Assembly: GCA_027307335.1 (NCBI GenBank)
Contig: DAHUXD010000044.1
Location: forward strand, 62,001-126,000
Source: Acidobacteriota bacterium
GTDB taxonomy: Bacteria; Acidobacteriota; Thermoanaerobaculia; UBA5066; Gp7-AA6
Direction: 5' to 3'
DNA length: 64,000 nucleotides
Positions 32,336 through 41,595 of the stretch are shown in pieces. Position numbers and translations under genes: made by a program. Under the pieces are notes generated by a model that worked only from the letters and a program-made list of their open reading frames with translations, was not told the DNA's origin and made no database searches. Position 1 is the first letter of the stretch; every line of letters begins with the position of its first letter.

Positions 32336-35134
32336 TTGCCCGATCGAGAGATCTTCGAGTTCGGCCCCTACCGGCTGGACGTGGCCGAGCACCGGCTCCG
32401 CGACGGAGACCGCCCGGTGCTCTTGAAGCCGAAGGTCTTCGAGACGCTCGTCCTGCTCGTCCGGAATGCCGGACGTCTCCAGTCGAAGGCGGACTTGATG
32501 AAGGCGCTCTGGCCGGACGCCGTCGTGGACGAGACGAACCTCAACAAGAACATCTGGCTGATTCGCCGCGCCCTCGGCGGAAGCGGCGACTCGTCCGAGT
32601 ACATCGAGACCGTGCCGCGGATCGGGTATCGCTTCACCGCGAGCGTGCAGCGGGTCCGCTTGGATGAGGCGCCCTCGATATCGGAAGCCCTGCCGATGAC
32701 CGCCTCCCCGCTCGCGCTCGACGCCGTGTCCGCGGCGGAAAAGGCTCCGGTCGCCGCCGAGGCGCGCGAGCCCGGGCAGATGGCACCGGATCGGCGGCGG
32801 ACGCCGGCGATCGCGATCGCTGCGGCGTGTCTCGGCCTCCTCGCGATCGCGGCAATCGGATGGTGGCGATTCGCCCGAAGGACGGGCGCATCCGCGGACG
32901 CATCCTCCCGTCCGACGATCTCGGTCCTCGGATTCCGCAACCTCTCGAACCGTCCGGACCTCGACTGGATCGCCACCGCTCTCTCCGAGATGGTCCAGTC
33001 CGAGCTCGCGCCCGGATCAGCGTACCGGCTGATGCCCGTCGAGACCGCCGAACGGCTGCGGCGCGAACTCGCACTCGAGCGGCCGGGGAGCCTGTCGCCC
33101 GAGTCGCTCGGCCGCCTGCGGCGGGCCGCCGTCGTGGACGAAGTCGTCGGGGGCTCGTACGTGTCCTCCGGAGGAAGCGCGAACGACCCGCAGATCCGCA
33201 TCGACGTCCTCGTGCAGGACGCGCGCACGGGCGAGACCGTGGCTTCGGTGACCGAGACGGGCGAGGCTTCGCGACTGCTGGAGCTGGTGCCTTCGATCGG
33301 CACGCGGCTACGGCTTTCGCTTCGCGAGCCCGACGGTGCGCGCACCCCCGACCGCCGGCCGGAAACGCTCCCCCGCAACACGGCGGCGCTCCGTCTCTAC
33401 TCCGAGGGGCTGAGGAAGCTGCGCGACGCCGACGCGCTCGCCGCCCGAGACCTCCTCCTCGAGGCCGTGGCCGCGGAGCCCGAGTTCGCTCTCTCGCACG
33501 CGGCGCTCGGCCGCGCGTATGCGACGCTCGGGTACGAGGAGAAGGCGCGCCTCGAGCTGCAGCAGGCGTTCGAGAAGTCGGGCGGACTGCCCCCCAAGGA
33601 ACGGCTCGAGATCGAATCGTCCTACCGCGCCGCCAACAAGGAATGGGACAAGGCGATCGCGCTCTGTCAGGAGCTCGAGAGCCTCTCCCCCGACGACCTC
33701 GAGAACGGGCTCCGGTTCGCGTCCCTGGCGATCAATGCGTCGCGCCGACAGGACGCCCTCGCCGTGATTCAGCGGCTGCGCCGCCTTCCCCCGCCCACGG
33801 GGACCGATCCCCGCATCGACCTCCTCGAGTCGCGGGCGCTGCTCCCGAGCGACCCGAAGGCGGCGCTGGGAGCCGCGGAGCGCGGTCTCGCCGAGAGCCG
33901 CGCGCGGCACGAACGCTCGGTGGAGGCCAACGCGCTCCTCGACCGCGCGGTCGCGACGCAGACCCTCGGCAAGTCCGAGAAGGCTCCCGTCGAGGAGGCG
34001 ATGAAGATCTTCGCGGAGGTCGGAGACTCCGGCGGGGAAGCGCGCGCGGCGCACGTCCTCGGGAACATCCAGTTCGACGAGGGCGACGCGAACGGGGCGC
34101 GCATGTCCTTCCAGCGAGCGATCGACGTCTCCGACCGCATCGGCTACGTGCTGGAGAAGGCGGCGGCGGTGGCGAGTCTCTCGCGCGTCGCCTCGCTCCG
34201 CGGCGACAACGCCGAAGCCGAGCGCCTGATCGAGGAGGCCAACTCCATCTGGCGAGCCGTGCCCGACTACCGGCAGCTCCCGTGGGGTCTGAACGCTCTG
34301 GGCTCGATCCGGCTGTCTCACGGGCGCCTCGCCGAGGCCGAGGCGCTCCACCGCGAGGCCCTGAAGATGGGCGGGGATTGGGGAGACACCGGCTCCTACC
34401 GGCACGAGAGCTACAGCGGCCTCATCGCAGCGCTCGCGGCAGAGGGCCGGCTCGCCGAGGCCGCGACGGTGGCCGAGGAGGCCCTTCGGGCCAGTCGCCA
34501 GATGGGCGATCCGAGCTGGATCGCCCAGCACGCCGCCGAGAGCGGCACGCTGGCCTTCGAGCGGGGACGCCTCGCCGACGCGGACCGGCTGTTCACGGAG
34601 TCCCTGGCGCTCCGCCAGCAGAAAGAGGAGTACACGGTCCCCGAGAGCGAGCTGCTGATCGCGACCCTGCGCCTCGAGGAGCGGAAGTGGGACGACGCGC
34701 GGCGGCTCGCGGAGAAGGCGTCCCGGGAGTTCGCCGCCGCGGGCCGCAAGACCGATCAGGCCGACGCCGATGCCGTGATCGCCGAGGCCCTGCTGTCATC
34801 CGGGAAGAAGGACGAGGCGAGGAAGACCGTCGAGGCGACCGGCCGGCTCCTCGACGAGAACGCCTCGTCCGACGCCCGCGTTCCGGTCCTCATCGCCAGC
34901 GCCCGGGTCGAGAGCGCTCTCGGCCGCGCGGAGGCGGCCCGCTCCGACATCGATGCCGCGACGCGATGGGCGGAGAAGATCGCCTGGAGGAACCTCGTGC
35001 TCGAGGCGCGGCTCGCCGCCGCCGAGCTCGACGGCGGCGCGGGCGCCGCGGCGGTCGCGGCGGATGCGAGAGCGCTGGGGTTCGAGCGGATCGCGCGCCG
35101 CGCGGATCGGCTCGCGGGCCGCCCCGTCTCCTAG
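32336..35134 (+). CDS. Membrane-tethered winged-helix regulator with TolB-like and TPR domains
   Basis: 932 residues from a TTG at 32336, which begins right before the domain; GGGAG lies ten bases upstream. Residues 5-103 form an OmpR/CadC-type DNA-binding domain (FEFGPYRLDVAEHRL, LKPKVFETLVLLVRNAGRLQ, LWPDAVVDETNLNKNIWLIR, IETVPRIGYRF). One membrane helix (157-178) follows, then an extracytoplasmic region resembling the N-terminal domain of TolB/FlgO-type proteins (ISVLGFRNLSNRPDLDWIATALSEMV, about 190-330). About 600 residues of TPRs complete it. This CadC-like arrangement senses outside and binds DNA inside without a phosphorelay, and is frequent in acidobacteria. It is divergent from the SLH operon, its most likely target; the two share one 100-base intergenic region. 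Confidence 0.85.
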   Translation: MPDREIFEFGPYRLDVAEHRLRDGDRPVLLKPKVFETLVLLVRNAGRLQSKADLMKALWPDAVVDETNLNKNIWLIRRALGGSGDSSEYIETVPRIGYRFTASVQRVRLDEAPSISEALPMTASPLALDAVSAAEKAPVAAEAREPGQMAPDRRRTPAIAIAAACLGLLAIAAIGWWRFARRTGASADASSRPTISVLGFRNLSNRPDLDWIATALSEMVQSELAPGSAYRLMPVETAERLRRELALERPGSLSPESLGRLRRAAVVDEVVGGSYVSSGGSANDPQIRIDVLVQDARTGETVASVTETGEASRLLELVPSIGTRLRLSLREPDGARTPDRRPETLPRNTAALRLYSEGLRKLRDADALAARDLLLEAVAAEPEFALSHAALGRAYATLGYEEKARLELQQAFEKSGGLPPKERLEIESSYRAANKEWDKAIALCQELESLSPDDLENGLRFASLAINASRRQDALAVIQRLRRLPPPTGTDPRIDLLESRALLPSDPKAALGAAERGLAESRARHERSVEANALLDRAVATQTLGKSEKAPVEEAMKIFAEVGDSGGEARAAHVLGNIQFDEGDANGARMSFQRAIDVSDRIGYVLEKAAAVASLSRVASLRGDNAEAERLIEEANSIWRAVPDYRQLPWGLNALGSIRLSHGRLAEAEALHREALKMGGDWGDTGSYRHESYSGLIAALAAEGRLAEAATVAEEALRASRQMGDPSWIAQHAAESGTLAFERGRLADADRLFTESLALRQQKEEYTVPESELLIATLRLEERKWDDARRLAEKASREFAAAGRKTDQADADAVIAEALLSSGKKDEARKTVEATGRLLDENASSDARVPVLIASARVESALGRAEAARSDIDAATRWAEKIAWRNLVLEARLAAAELDGGAGAAAVAADARALGFERIARRADRLAGRPVS

Positions 35135-35140
35135 GTCCGG

Positions 35141-37276
35141 CTATGCCGGCGTGAGGTCCGCATACCGCGCGACGAACTTCTTCTTGCCGGCGCGGTCGAA
35201 GTAGACGGTCAGCCGCGTCTCGTCGCCCGAGCCCTCCTCGGTCAGGATGACCCCGTAGCCGTAGCGGGGGTGGCGGACGCGCTTGCCGCGCCGCAGCGGG
35301 CGATCGTCGGCGGGATCCTCCTCGTGCGCGCGCGCCGCGAAGATCGTGGGCGCCGGCCGGCCGAACATCCGCTCCTCGAGCGCATTCTTCGGCAGCTCGT
35401 CGACGAAGCGCGACGGCCGCCGCGGCTCGACCCGTCCGTACACGAGCCGCCGTCCCGCGAGCGTCAGCGTGAGCTGGTCCTTCGCCCGCGTCATGCCGAC
35501 GTAGAGGAGGCGCCGCTCCTCCTCGAGCTCGTCCTCGTCCTCGGCGGACTGCCCGTGCGGAAGATAGCCCTCCTCGAGGCCCACCACGAAGACCGTGTCG
35601 AACTCGAGGCCCTTCGCCGCGTGCAGCGTCGAGAGGGTGACCGCCCCGCCCGAGGCCGCCGCGGCGTCCGCGTCCGTCGCGAGCGCGACCGTGTCGAGGT
35701 ACTCGCCGATCGTGGCGCCCTCGGCGTTGCGGCGCTCGAACTCGCGCGCCGACGACAGGAGCTCCTCGATGTTCTCGCGCCGGGCGACGTCTTCGCGGTC
35801 CTCGGACCCGGCGTAGAGGTCGCCGTAACCGGTGACCGCGAGCAGATGATCGAGCAGGGCCGACGGCGTCCAGGTCGCCGCCTTCTCGTGCAGGTCGACG
35901 ACGATCTCGCGAAACCGCGCGAGCGCAGTGCGCGCCCGTTCGGTGACGCCGGAGAGGTCCGCCGAGGCCTCCCACCAGGACCTGCCGGTCTCCCGAACGA
36001 CCGCCGCGATGCGGTCGAGCGTCGCCGCGCCGATCCCGCGGGCGGGCACATTGACGACCCGCCGGAACGCGAGGTCGTCCTCCGGGCGCGCCGCGAGGCG
36101 CAGGTACGCGAGCACGTCCTTGACCTCGGCGCGCTCGTAGAACTTCATTCCGCCGACGACGACGTACGGAATCCGCCGGCGCACGAGCTCCTCTTCGAAC
36201 GGCCGGGACTGCGCGTTGGTACGATAGAGAACGGCGATCTCGCCCGGCGCCTTGCCGGACGAGGCGACCTCGCGCGCGACCGCCTCCGTCTCGGCGCGGT
36301 CCTCCTCGAAGTGCCAGAGCCGCACCGCGGCGCCCTCGCCGCGGTCGGCCCGGAGTCGCTTCTCGCGCCGCCGCCGGTTGTGCGACACGAGGCCGGCCGC
36401 CGCCGCGAGAATCCTCGCCGTGGAGCGGTAGTTCGCCTCGAGCGCGACGATGCAGGCTCCGGGAAAGTCCTCCTCGAAGCGCAGGATGTGCTCCACCTCC
36501 GCGCCGCGCCAGCGGTAGATCGCCTGGTCCTCGTCCCCGACCGCCGCGAGCGAGTCCGCGCCCTCGCCGAGGCGCTTGACGAGGGCGTCCTGGGCGGAGT
36601 TGGTGTCCTGGTACTCGTCGATGAGGAGATGCCGGATCCGTCGCCGCTCGTCGGCGAGCACCGCGGCGTCGCTCGCGAGCAGGCGCACCGAGCGCGCGAT
36701 CAGGTCGTCGAAGTCGAGCGCGCCGGTCGCCGCGAGCTTCTTCTCGTACAGCGCGTAGACCTGGCCGATGCGCTCGCCCGCGTAATCGGTCTCCATCGCT
36801 GCGAACCGCTCGGCCGTCACGAGCGCGTTCTTCGCGTTCGAGATGCGGCCGCGGACGGCGTTCGGCGGCAGCACCTGCTCCGAAATCGAGAGCTCGGCCA
36901 TCGCCTCCTTGACGAGCGCGAGCTGGTCCGACGTGTCGGCGATCGCGAACCGGGGCGGGAGACTCGCCTCCCGATGGCGCCGGCGCAGGAACCGCAGGCA
37001 CCAGGAGTGAAAGGTCCCGATGAACGCGGCGAGCGCGGCGCCGCCGAGGAGGGCCTGCGCCCGCTCGCGCATCTCGGCCGCCGCCTTGTTGGTGAACGTG
37101 ACGGCCGTGATCGTGCGCGGGTCCACGCCGCTCCGCACGAGGTGTGCGAGGCGGTGCGTGATGACGCGCGTCTTGCCGGAGCCGGCGCCGGCGAGAACGA
37201 GGAGCGGTCCACGGCCGTGGAGGACGGCCTCGCGCTGCTCGGAATTCAGGGACGAGAGGAGGTCGGCGCCGGGCAC
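35141..37276 (-). CDS. pcrA: UvrD/PcrA-type superfamily 1 DNA helicase
   Basis: 711 residues; 3'-5' helicase for repair and recombination-intermediate removal. Motif I AGAGSGKTRVITHR, motif Ia VTFTNKAAAEMRERA, motif II DEYQDTNSAQ, motif III GDEDQAIYRWRGA, motif V TLHAAKGLEFDTVF and motif VI LLYVGMTRAKDQLTL are all present. The C-terminal module RHPRYGYGVILTEEGSGDET resembles the RNA-polymerase-binding Tudor-like tail of PcrA/UvrD. The GTG at 37276 follows TAGAAT by 6 bases, suggesting a leaderless mRNA. Confidence 0.95.
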   Translation of the reverse strand: MPGADLLSSLNSEQREAVLHGRGPLLVLAGAGSGKTRVITHRLAHLVRSGVDPRTITAVTFTNKAAAEMRERAQALLGGAALAAFIGTFHSWCLRFLRRRHREASLPPRFAIADTSDQLALVKEAMAELSISEQVLPPNAVRGRISNAKNALVTAERFAAMETDYAGERIGQVYALYEKKLAATGALDFDDLIARSVRLLASDAAVLADERRRIRHLLIDEYQDTNSAQDALVKRLGEGADSLAAVGDEDQAIYRWRGAEVEHILRFEEDFPGACIVALEANYRSTARILAAAAGLVSHNRRRREKRLRADRGEGAAVRLWHFEEDRAETEAVAREVASSGKAPGEIAVLYRTNAQSRPFEEELVRRRIPYVVVGGMKFYERAEVKDVLAYLRLAARPEDDLAFRRVVNVPARGIGAATLDRIAAVVRETGRSWWEASADLSGVTERARTALARFREIVVDLHEKAATWTPSALLDHLLAVTGYGDLYAGSEDREDVARRENIEELLSSAREFERRNAEGATIGEYLDTVALATDADAAAASGGAVTLSTLHAAKGLEFDTVFVVGLEEGYLPHGQSAEDEDELEEERRLLYVGMTRAKDQLTLTLAGRRLVYGRVEPRRPSRFVDELPKNALEERMFGRPAPTIFAARAHEEDPADDRPLRRGKRVRHPRYGYGVILTEEGSGDETRLTVYFDRAGKKKFVARYADLTPA

Positions 37277-37282
37277 CGGGGG

Positions 37283-37288
37283 ATTCTA
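37283..37288 (-). promoter_or_regulatory. -10 box for a leaderless pcrA transcript
   Basis: TAGAAT on the minus strand ends 6 bases before the pcrA GTG, with CCCCCG between and no ribosome site. Independent of the glmS stop, 22 bases away. Confidence 0.45.
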
Positions 37289-37298
37289 AGGCAGAGCG

Positions 37299-39125
37299 CT
37301 ACTCGACCGTCACCGACTTCGCGAGGTTCCTCGGCTGATCGACGTCGCAGCCGCGCCGCACCGCCACGTGATACGCGAAGAGCTGCAGCGGCACGACCGA
37401 AAGGATCGGCTGGAGCTCCGCGATCGTCTCGGGTACGAGCACGACGTGGTCCGCGATCGCGGCGACTTCCGGATCGGGTCGCGTGCCGAGCACGATCGCG
37501 ATGCCGTCGCGCGACTTGACCTCGCGCAGGTTCGACAGCGTCTTCTCGCGCCAGGAGTCGTGCGGGGCGAGGACGACGACCGGCATGTTCTCGTCGATGA
37601 GCGCGATCGGGCCGTGCTTCATCTCGCCCGCCGGGTAGCCCTCGGCGTGGATGTAGGAGATCTCCTTCAGTTTCAGCGCGCCCTCGAGCGCGACCGGGTA
37701 GTGCAGGCCGCGGCCGAGGTAGAGAAAATCGCGAGCGTGCTGATACTTGCGCGCGAGCTCCTCGAGCTCCCCCTCGACCGCCAGCGCGGCGCCGACGGCG
37801 CGCGGCAGGTGGGCGAGCGCCTGGCGCTCCTCGGGGGACAGCACCGGGGCGAGCCCTCGGGAGGCCCGGAGCTTCGCCGCGATCAGGTAGAGGACCGCGA
37901 GCTGCGTGGAAAAAGCCTTCGTCGAGGCGACCCCGATCTCGGGACCCGCGTGGGTCGCGAAGACCGCCTCGACCATGCGGGCGATCTGGCTGCCCGGCGA
38001 GTTGACGATCGCCCCGATTGGCGACCCGGCGCGGCGCGCCTCGGAGAGCGCGGCCACCGTGTCCGCCGTCTCCCCGGACTGCGAGATCCCGAGCGTCAAC
38101 GTCCGTTCGTTCACGACGGGCCGGCGGTACCGGAACTCGCTGCCGTAGTCGACCTCGACCGGAATCCGCGCCATCCCCTCGATCAGGAACTTGCCGACGA
38201 GCCCCGCGTGCCAGGACGTGCCGCACGCGAGGAGCAGCACCCGGTCGAACGTCGCGACGCGGTCGGGCGAGAGCAGCGGCGAGTCGAGGTAGAGCTCGCC
38301 CGTCTCGAGCGAGACCTTGCCGCCGAGCGTCTCGGCGATCGCCGTCGGCTGCTCGTGGATCTCCTTCGCCATGAAGTGCCGGTAGCCGCCCTTCTCGGCG
38401 GCGACCGCGTCCCACACGATGCGGTGGACGGGCCGGTCGAGCCCGGCGCCGGAGTGATCGACGACGCGGGCCCCCGACGCGTCCACCCGCGCCACGTCCC
38501 CGTCCTCGAGGAAGATCACGTCGCGCGTCCAGGGCACGAGCGCGACCGGGTCGGACGCGACGAAGTTCTCGCCCTGCCCCAGACCGAGCACGATCGGGGG
38601 TCCCGAGCGCGCCGCCACGAGCACGCCGGGCTCGCGGCTCGACGTCACGAGCACCGCGTAGGCGCCCGTCAGCTTCTGGACCGCGGCCCGCACGGCGGCG
38701 AGCAGGTCCCCGCGGAACGCCTCCTCGACCTCGTGCGCGAAGACCTCCGTGTCCGTCTCGCTCCGGAACGTGTGGCCCTTCTTCGCGAGCTCGACCTTGC
38801 GCTCGGCGAAGTTCTCGAAGATGCCGTTGTGCACGACGACGAACTTGCCGGTGCAGTCCGTCTGGGGGTGGGCGTTCAGCTCGGTGGGCCGGCCGTGCGT
38901 GGCCCAGCGCGTGTGCCCGACGCCGGTCGCGCCGGGGGCGGCCGAGCCGTTGAGCTTCTCGACCAGGTTGCCGAGCTTGCCCGGCGTCCGGTGAATCGTG
39001 AACCCGCCGTTCGACAGGGTCGCGATACCGGCCGAGTCGTAGCCGCGGTACTCGAGGCGCTTCAGACCCTCGAGGAGAAGAGGGGTCGCCTGACGGGGAC
39101 CCACGTAGCCGACGATGCCGCACAT
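37299..39125 (-). CDS. glmS: Glutamine-fructose-6-phosphate aminotransferase
   Basis: First step of UDP-GlcNAc synthesis. 608 residues, the standard length. MCGIVGYVG with catalytic C2, HTRWATHG, ENFAERK and SETDTEVFAHE mark the N-terminal glutaminase. Two SIS domains follow, with LLACGTSWHAGLVGKF, SQSGETADTVAAL and GVASTKAFSTQLAVL, and the protein ends NLAKSVTVE as expected. It lies downstream of glmU with a 100-base gap; that gap was inspected for a glmS ribozyme and none was seen. Confidence 0.97.
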   Translation of the reverse strand: MCGIVGYVGPRQATPLLLEGLKRLEYRGYDSAGIATLSNGGFTIHRTPGKLGNLVEKLNGSAAPGATGVGHTRWATHGRPTELNAHPQTDCTGKFVVVHNGIFENFAERKVELAKKGHTFRSETDTEVFAHEVEEAFRGDLLAAVRAAVQKLTGAYAVLVTSSREPGVLVAARSGPPIVLGLGQGENFVASDPVALVPWTRDVIFLEDGDVARVDASGARVVDHSGAGLDRPVHRIVWDAVAAEKGGYRHFMAKEIHEQPTAIAETLGGKVSLETGELYLDSPLLSPDRVATFDRVLLLACGTSWHAGLVGKFLIEGMARIPVEVDYGSEFRYRRPVVNERTLTLGISQSGETADTVAALSEARRAGSPIGAIVNSPGSQIARMVEAVFATHAGPEIGVASTKAFSTQLAVLYLIAAKLRASRGLAPVLSPEERQALAHLPRAVGAALAVEGELEELARKYQHARDFLYLGRGLHYPVALEGALKLKEISYIHAEGYPAGEMKHGPIALIDENMPVVVLAPHDSWREKTLSNLREVKSRDGIAIVLGTRPDPEVAAIADHVVLVPETIAELQPILSVVPLQLFAYHVAVRRGCDVDQPRNLAKSVTVE

Positions 39126-39225
39126 GTCTCAGGCCCTCGGATGGAACGTCACAGCCGGTCTCGAATGCAAAGACAAAGCCGCCGCGCGGCTCCCCGGGAT
39201 CTGCATTGGCATGGAACGGCCGATT

Positions 39226-40686
39226 TTACCCGGAATCGCGCTTCTTCGCCTTCGCCCCGCGCCGGGCGGCCCAGCCTTCCTGGTTCGACTGCGGGACCCG
39301 TGAAATCGCGAGCGCCCCGTCGGGCACGTCCTGCGTCACGGTGGTGCCCGCGGCCACGTAGGCGCCGCGGCCCACCGTGACGGGGGCGACCAGCTGGCTG
39401 TCGCTGCCCAGGAAAGCTCCCTCGCCGATGGTGGTCCGGTGCTTCCTCTCGCCGTCGTAGTTGCAGGTGATGACGCCGGCGCCGACGTTGGCCCGCGGCC
39501 CGACGTCGGCGTCGCCGAGATACGAGAGATGCTGCGCCTTGACGCCGCGGCGCAGGATCGAGTTCTTCGTCTCGACGAAATTGCCGACGCGGACGTCCTC
39601 CTCCAGCACGGTCCCCGGGCGCAGCCGCGAGTACGGTCCCACGTGCGAGCGCGGGCCGATCGAGGCTCCCTGTGAGTCGCAGTGCGGCCCGATCGTCGCG
39701 CCCGCCGCCAGGGTCGTGTCGAGGACGCGCGTGAAAGAGAGCACCTCGCATCCCTCCCCGAGGACCGTCCGGCCCTCCAGGCTGACGAAGGGATGGATCA
39801 CCACGTCGTTCGCGAACGAGACGCGGGGGCCGATGCGGACCGTGGACGGATCGATCACCGTGACGCCCGCGTCGAGCGCGCGCTCGACCGCGCGCCGGTT
39901 CTCGAGCGCCTCGGCGGCCGCGAGGTCGCGCCGCGTGTTGACGCCCCAGGCCTCGCGCCAGTCCTCCGCCTCGACGCCCGCGAGACGCGCGCCGGATTTC
40001 GCGAGCAGCCCGATGGCATCCGTCAGGTAGAACTCGCCCGACACCGGATTCCTCTCGAGGCGCTCGAGCGCGCGCCAGAGCGCCTCCGGCGCGAAGCAGT
40101 ACACGCCGGCGTTGACCTCCGCGATGCGGCGCTGCCGCTCCGAGCAGTTCCGGGCCTCGACGATCGCGACGGGGCGGCCCGCGCGGTCGCGGATCACGCG
40201 CCCGAAGTCCGCCGGCTCGGGAGGCCGGAACGTCAGGAAGGAGGCGGCGAGGTCCTTCTCCCGCTGGAGCGCGAGGAGCCGCGAGAGCGTCTCGGTGCGG
40301 AGGAGCGGCGTGTCCCCCGCGAGCACCACGATGGGGCCGCCGCCGTCGCCGAGCGCCTCCCGCGCCCGCCGGACCGCGTCGCCGGTGCCGAGCGGCGGGT
40401 CCTGCTCGGCCCAGAGCACGGCGCGGCCGTCGAGCGACGCCTCGATCCGGGCCCGGTCGCGGCCGACCACGACGACGGTGCGCGAGGCCGAGAGAGGCGA
40501 AGCGGCGTCGAGCACCGCCTCGAGCAGCGTGCGTCCGGCGACGCGATGGAGGACCTTCGGGACCGTCGAGCGCATGCGCGAACCGACGCCGGCGGCGAGA
40601 ACGACGACGCGCGGCGGCGCGCCCTCTCCGCGCGCGGCGGGGCGCGGGCGAGGCGGCTTCGATCGCTGCACCGGACGAGTGCCCAT
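39226..40686 (-). CDS. glmU: Bifunctional GlmU (GlcN-1-P acetyltransferase / GlcNAc-1-P uridylyltransferase)
   Basis: Last two steps of UDP-GlcNAc synthesis. 486 residues. The uridylyltransferase site is VVLAAGVGSRMRSTVPKVLH (about 29-48) with VLAGDTPLL and EVNAGVYCF. The C-terminal left-handed beta-helix acetyltransferase carries SYLGDADVGPRANVGAG, FLGSDSQLVAPVTVGRGAYV and AAGTTVTQDV. A basic, Pro-rich extension of about 25 residues precedes the nucleotide-binding motif, longer than in typical GlmU. It is 46 bases downstream of the TPR gene and upstream of glmS. Confidence 0.95.
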   Translation of the reverse strand: MGTRPVQRSKPPRPRPAARGEGAPPRVVVLAAGVGSRMRSTVPKVLHRVAGRTLLEAVLDAASPLSASRTVVVVGRDRARIEASLDGRAVLWAEQDPPLGTGDAVRRAREALGDGGGPIVVLAGDTPLLRTETLSRLLALQREKDLAASFLTFRPPEPADFGRVIRDRAGRPVAIVEARNCSERQRRIAEVNAGVYCFAPEALWRALERLERNPVSGEFYLTDAIGLLAKSGARLAGVEAEDWREAWGVNTRRDLAAAEALENRRAVERALDAGVTVIDPSTVRIGPRVSFANDVVIHPFVSLEGRTVLGEGCEVLSFTRVLDTTLAAGATIGPHCDSQGASIGPRSHVGPYSRLRPGTVLEEDVRVGNFVETKNSILRRGVKAQHLSYLGDADVGPRANVGAGVITCNYDGERKHRTTIGEGAFLGSDSQLVAPVTVGRGAYVAAGTTVTQDVPDGALAISRVPQSNQEGWAARRGAKAKKRDSG

Positions 40687-40732
40687 CGGCTCCGGAGGCG
40701 GACGTCGTCGTCCGCGGTTCTGCGGTCTGGAA

Positions 40733-41404
40733 CTACGAGGCGAGCAGCTTCTGGAACTCCGGCATCTCGCGGACCGGGTCGAAGTCCCGATCGTGGCGGG
40801 CGAGCACGCGGTGGCGCTGGTCCTCCTCGATCGCCTTCTGCAGGTGGGCGAGCGCCGTCGTGAGGTCGCCCTTCTGCGCGTGGCAGCAGGCGAGCAGGAA
40901 GTCGACGCGGCCGCCGCCGTTCTTGCGCGCGGCCCTCTGGAGGTGCTCGATCGCCTCGTCGACGTTGCCGCGGTTCTTCTCGAGCACGGCCGCGTAGTAA
41001 AAGTCCTCCGGCTCGGAGAGCGCCGGACGCGGATCGCGGCGCTGCCGCTCGCAGATCGTCAGGTACACGCGGGCGCGGTCCACGAGCTCGCGCTCCTCGG
41101 GGTATTTCTGGATCAGATCCACGAAGTGCCGCTCGGCCTCGTCGAGCTTCTTCTTCTGGAGCGCCGCGACGCCGCGATCGTAGTCCTTACGGGCATTCTC
41201 CGTGTGCTTCGACAATTCCTTCAGGGTCTGCGCCTTCTTCGGCGCCGGCGCGTCGGCCGGCGTTCCGAGGAGGCCCAGCTTCTCCATCTTCTTCTCGAGT
41301 TCGTCGATCCGAACCGCGAGGGCGTCCGCCAGCGCCTGGACGCTCATCTTGGTCGCGTTGTCCTTGAGGAATCTCAGCTCGGCTTCCGACCAGCGCTTGA
41401 TCAT
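40733..41404 (-). CDS. TPR protein with N-terminal HTH-like segment
   Basis: 223 residues, cytosolic, function unknown. The N-terminus WSEAELRFLKDNATKMSVQALADALAV (about 5-31) looks like a Myb/SANT-type or GcrA-like helix-turn-helix, followed by a short coiled coil (DELEKKMEKLG). From about 68 on it is helical with TPR signatures (RKDYDRGVAALQKKKLDEAERHFVDLIQ; VDEAIEHLQRAARKNG; LACCHAQKGDLTTALAHLQKAI). It has the best vegetative promoter in the window, about 105 bases upstream, and glmU-glmS follow 46 bases downstream, so it may set the expression of UDP-GlcNAc synthesis genes. Confidence 0.65.
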   Translation of the reverse strand: MIKRWSEAELRFLKDNATKMSVQALADALAVRIDELEKKMEKLGLLGTPADAPAPKKAQTLKELSKHTENARKDYDRGVAALQKKKLDEAERHFVDLIQKYPEERELVDRARVYLTICERQRRDPRPALSEPEDFYYAAVLEKNRGNVDEAIEHLQRAARKNGGGRVDFLLACCHAQKGDLTTALAHLQKAIEEDQRHRVLARHDRDFDPVREMPEFQKLLAS

Positions 41405-41465
41405 TCGGCTCTGTCCTCATCCCTTCCCGGCAGCCGGCCCTCGATGCTCCAGGCCCGACCGCCGA

Positions 41466-41485
41466 CGCCGCGTTCCCTCGCGGCG
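41466..41485 (-). promoter_or_regulatory. Hairpin in the 5' UTR of the TPR-glmU-glmS transcript
   Basis: CGCCGCG (41466-41472) pairs with CGCGGCG (41479-41485) across a 6-base loop, in the roughly 100-base leader between the strong promoter at 41510-41538 and the TPR start. Could influence mRNA stability or translation. Confidence 0.35.
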
Positions 41486-41509
41486 AGACCGCCATGGAAA
41501 AAACGGCGT

Positions 41510-41538
41510 ATTGTAGGGACGCCCTACTCCCGTGTCAA
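41510..41538 (-). promoter_or_regulatory. Near-consensus sigma-70 promoter for the TPR-glmU-glmS run
   Basis: On the minus strand: TTGACA (41538 to 41533, perfect), a 17-base spacer, then TACAAT (41515 to 41510). The closest match to consensus seen in the window. Confidence 0.75.
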
Positions 41539-41595
41539 ATGCGGGAGAAGAACGTCGGATACCCCGGCGGGCATTCCCCGGGAGGTGGCGGGAGA

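Noticed and set aside
39126-39225. glmS ribozyme between glmU and glmS
   Set aside because: The 100-base gap shows none of the conserved ribozyme core and glmS ribozymes are mainly a Gram-positive feature.
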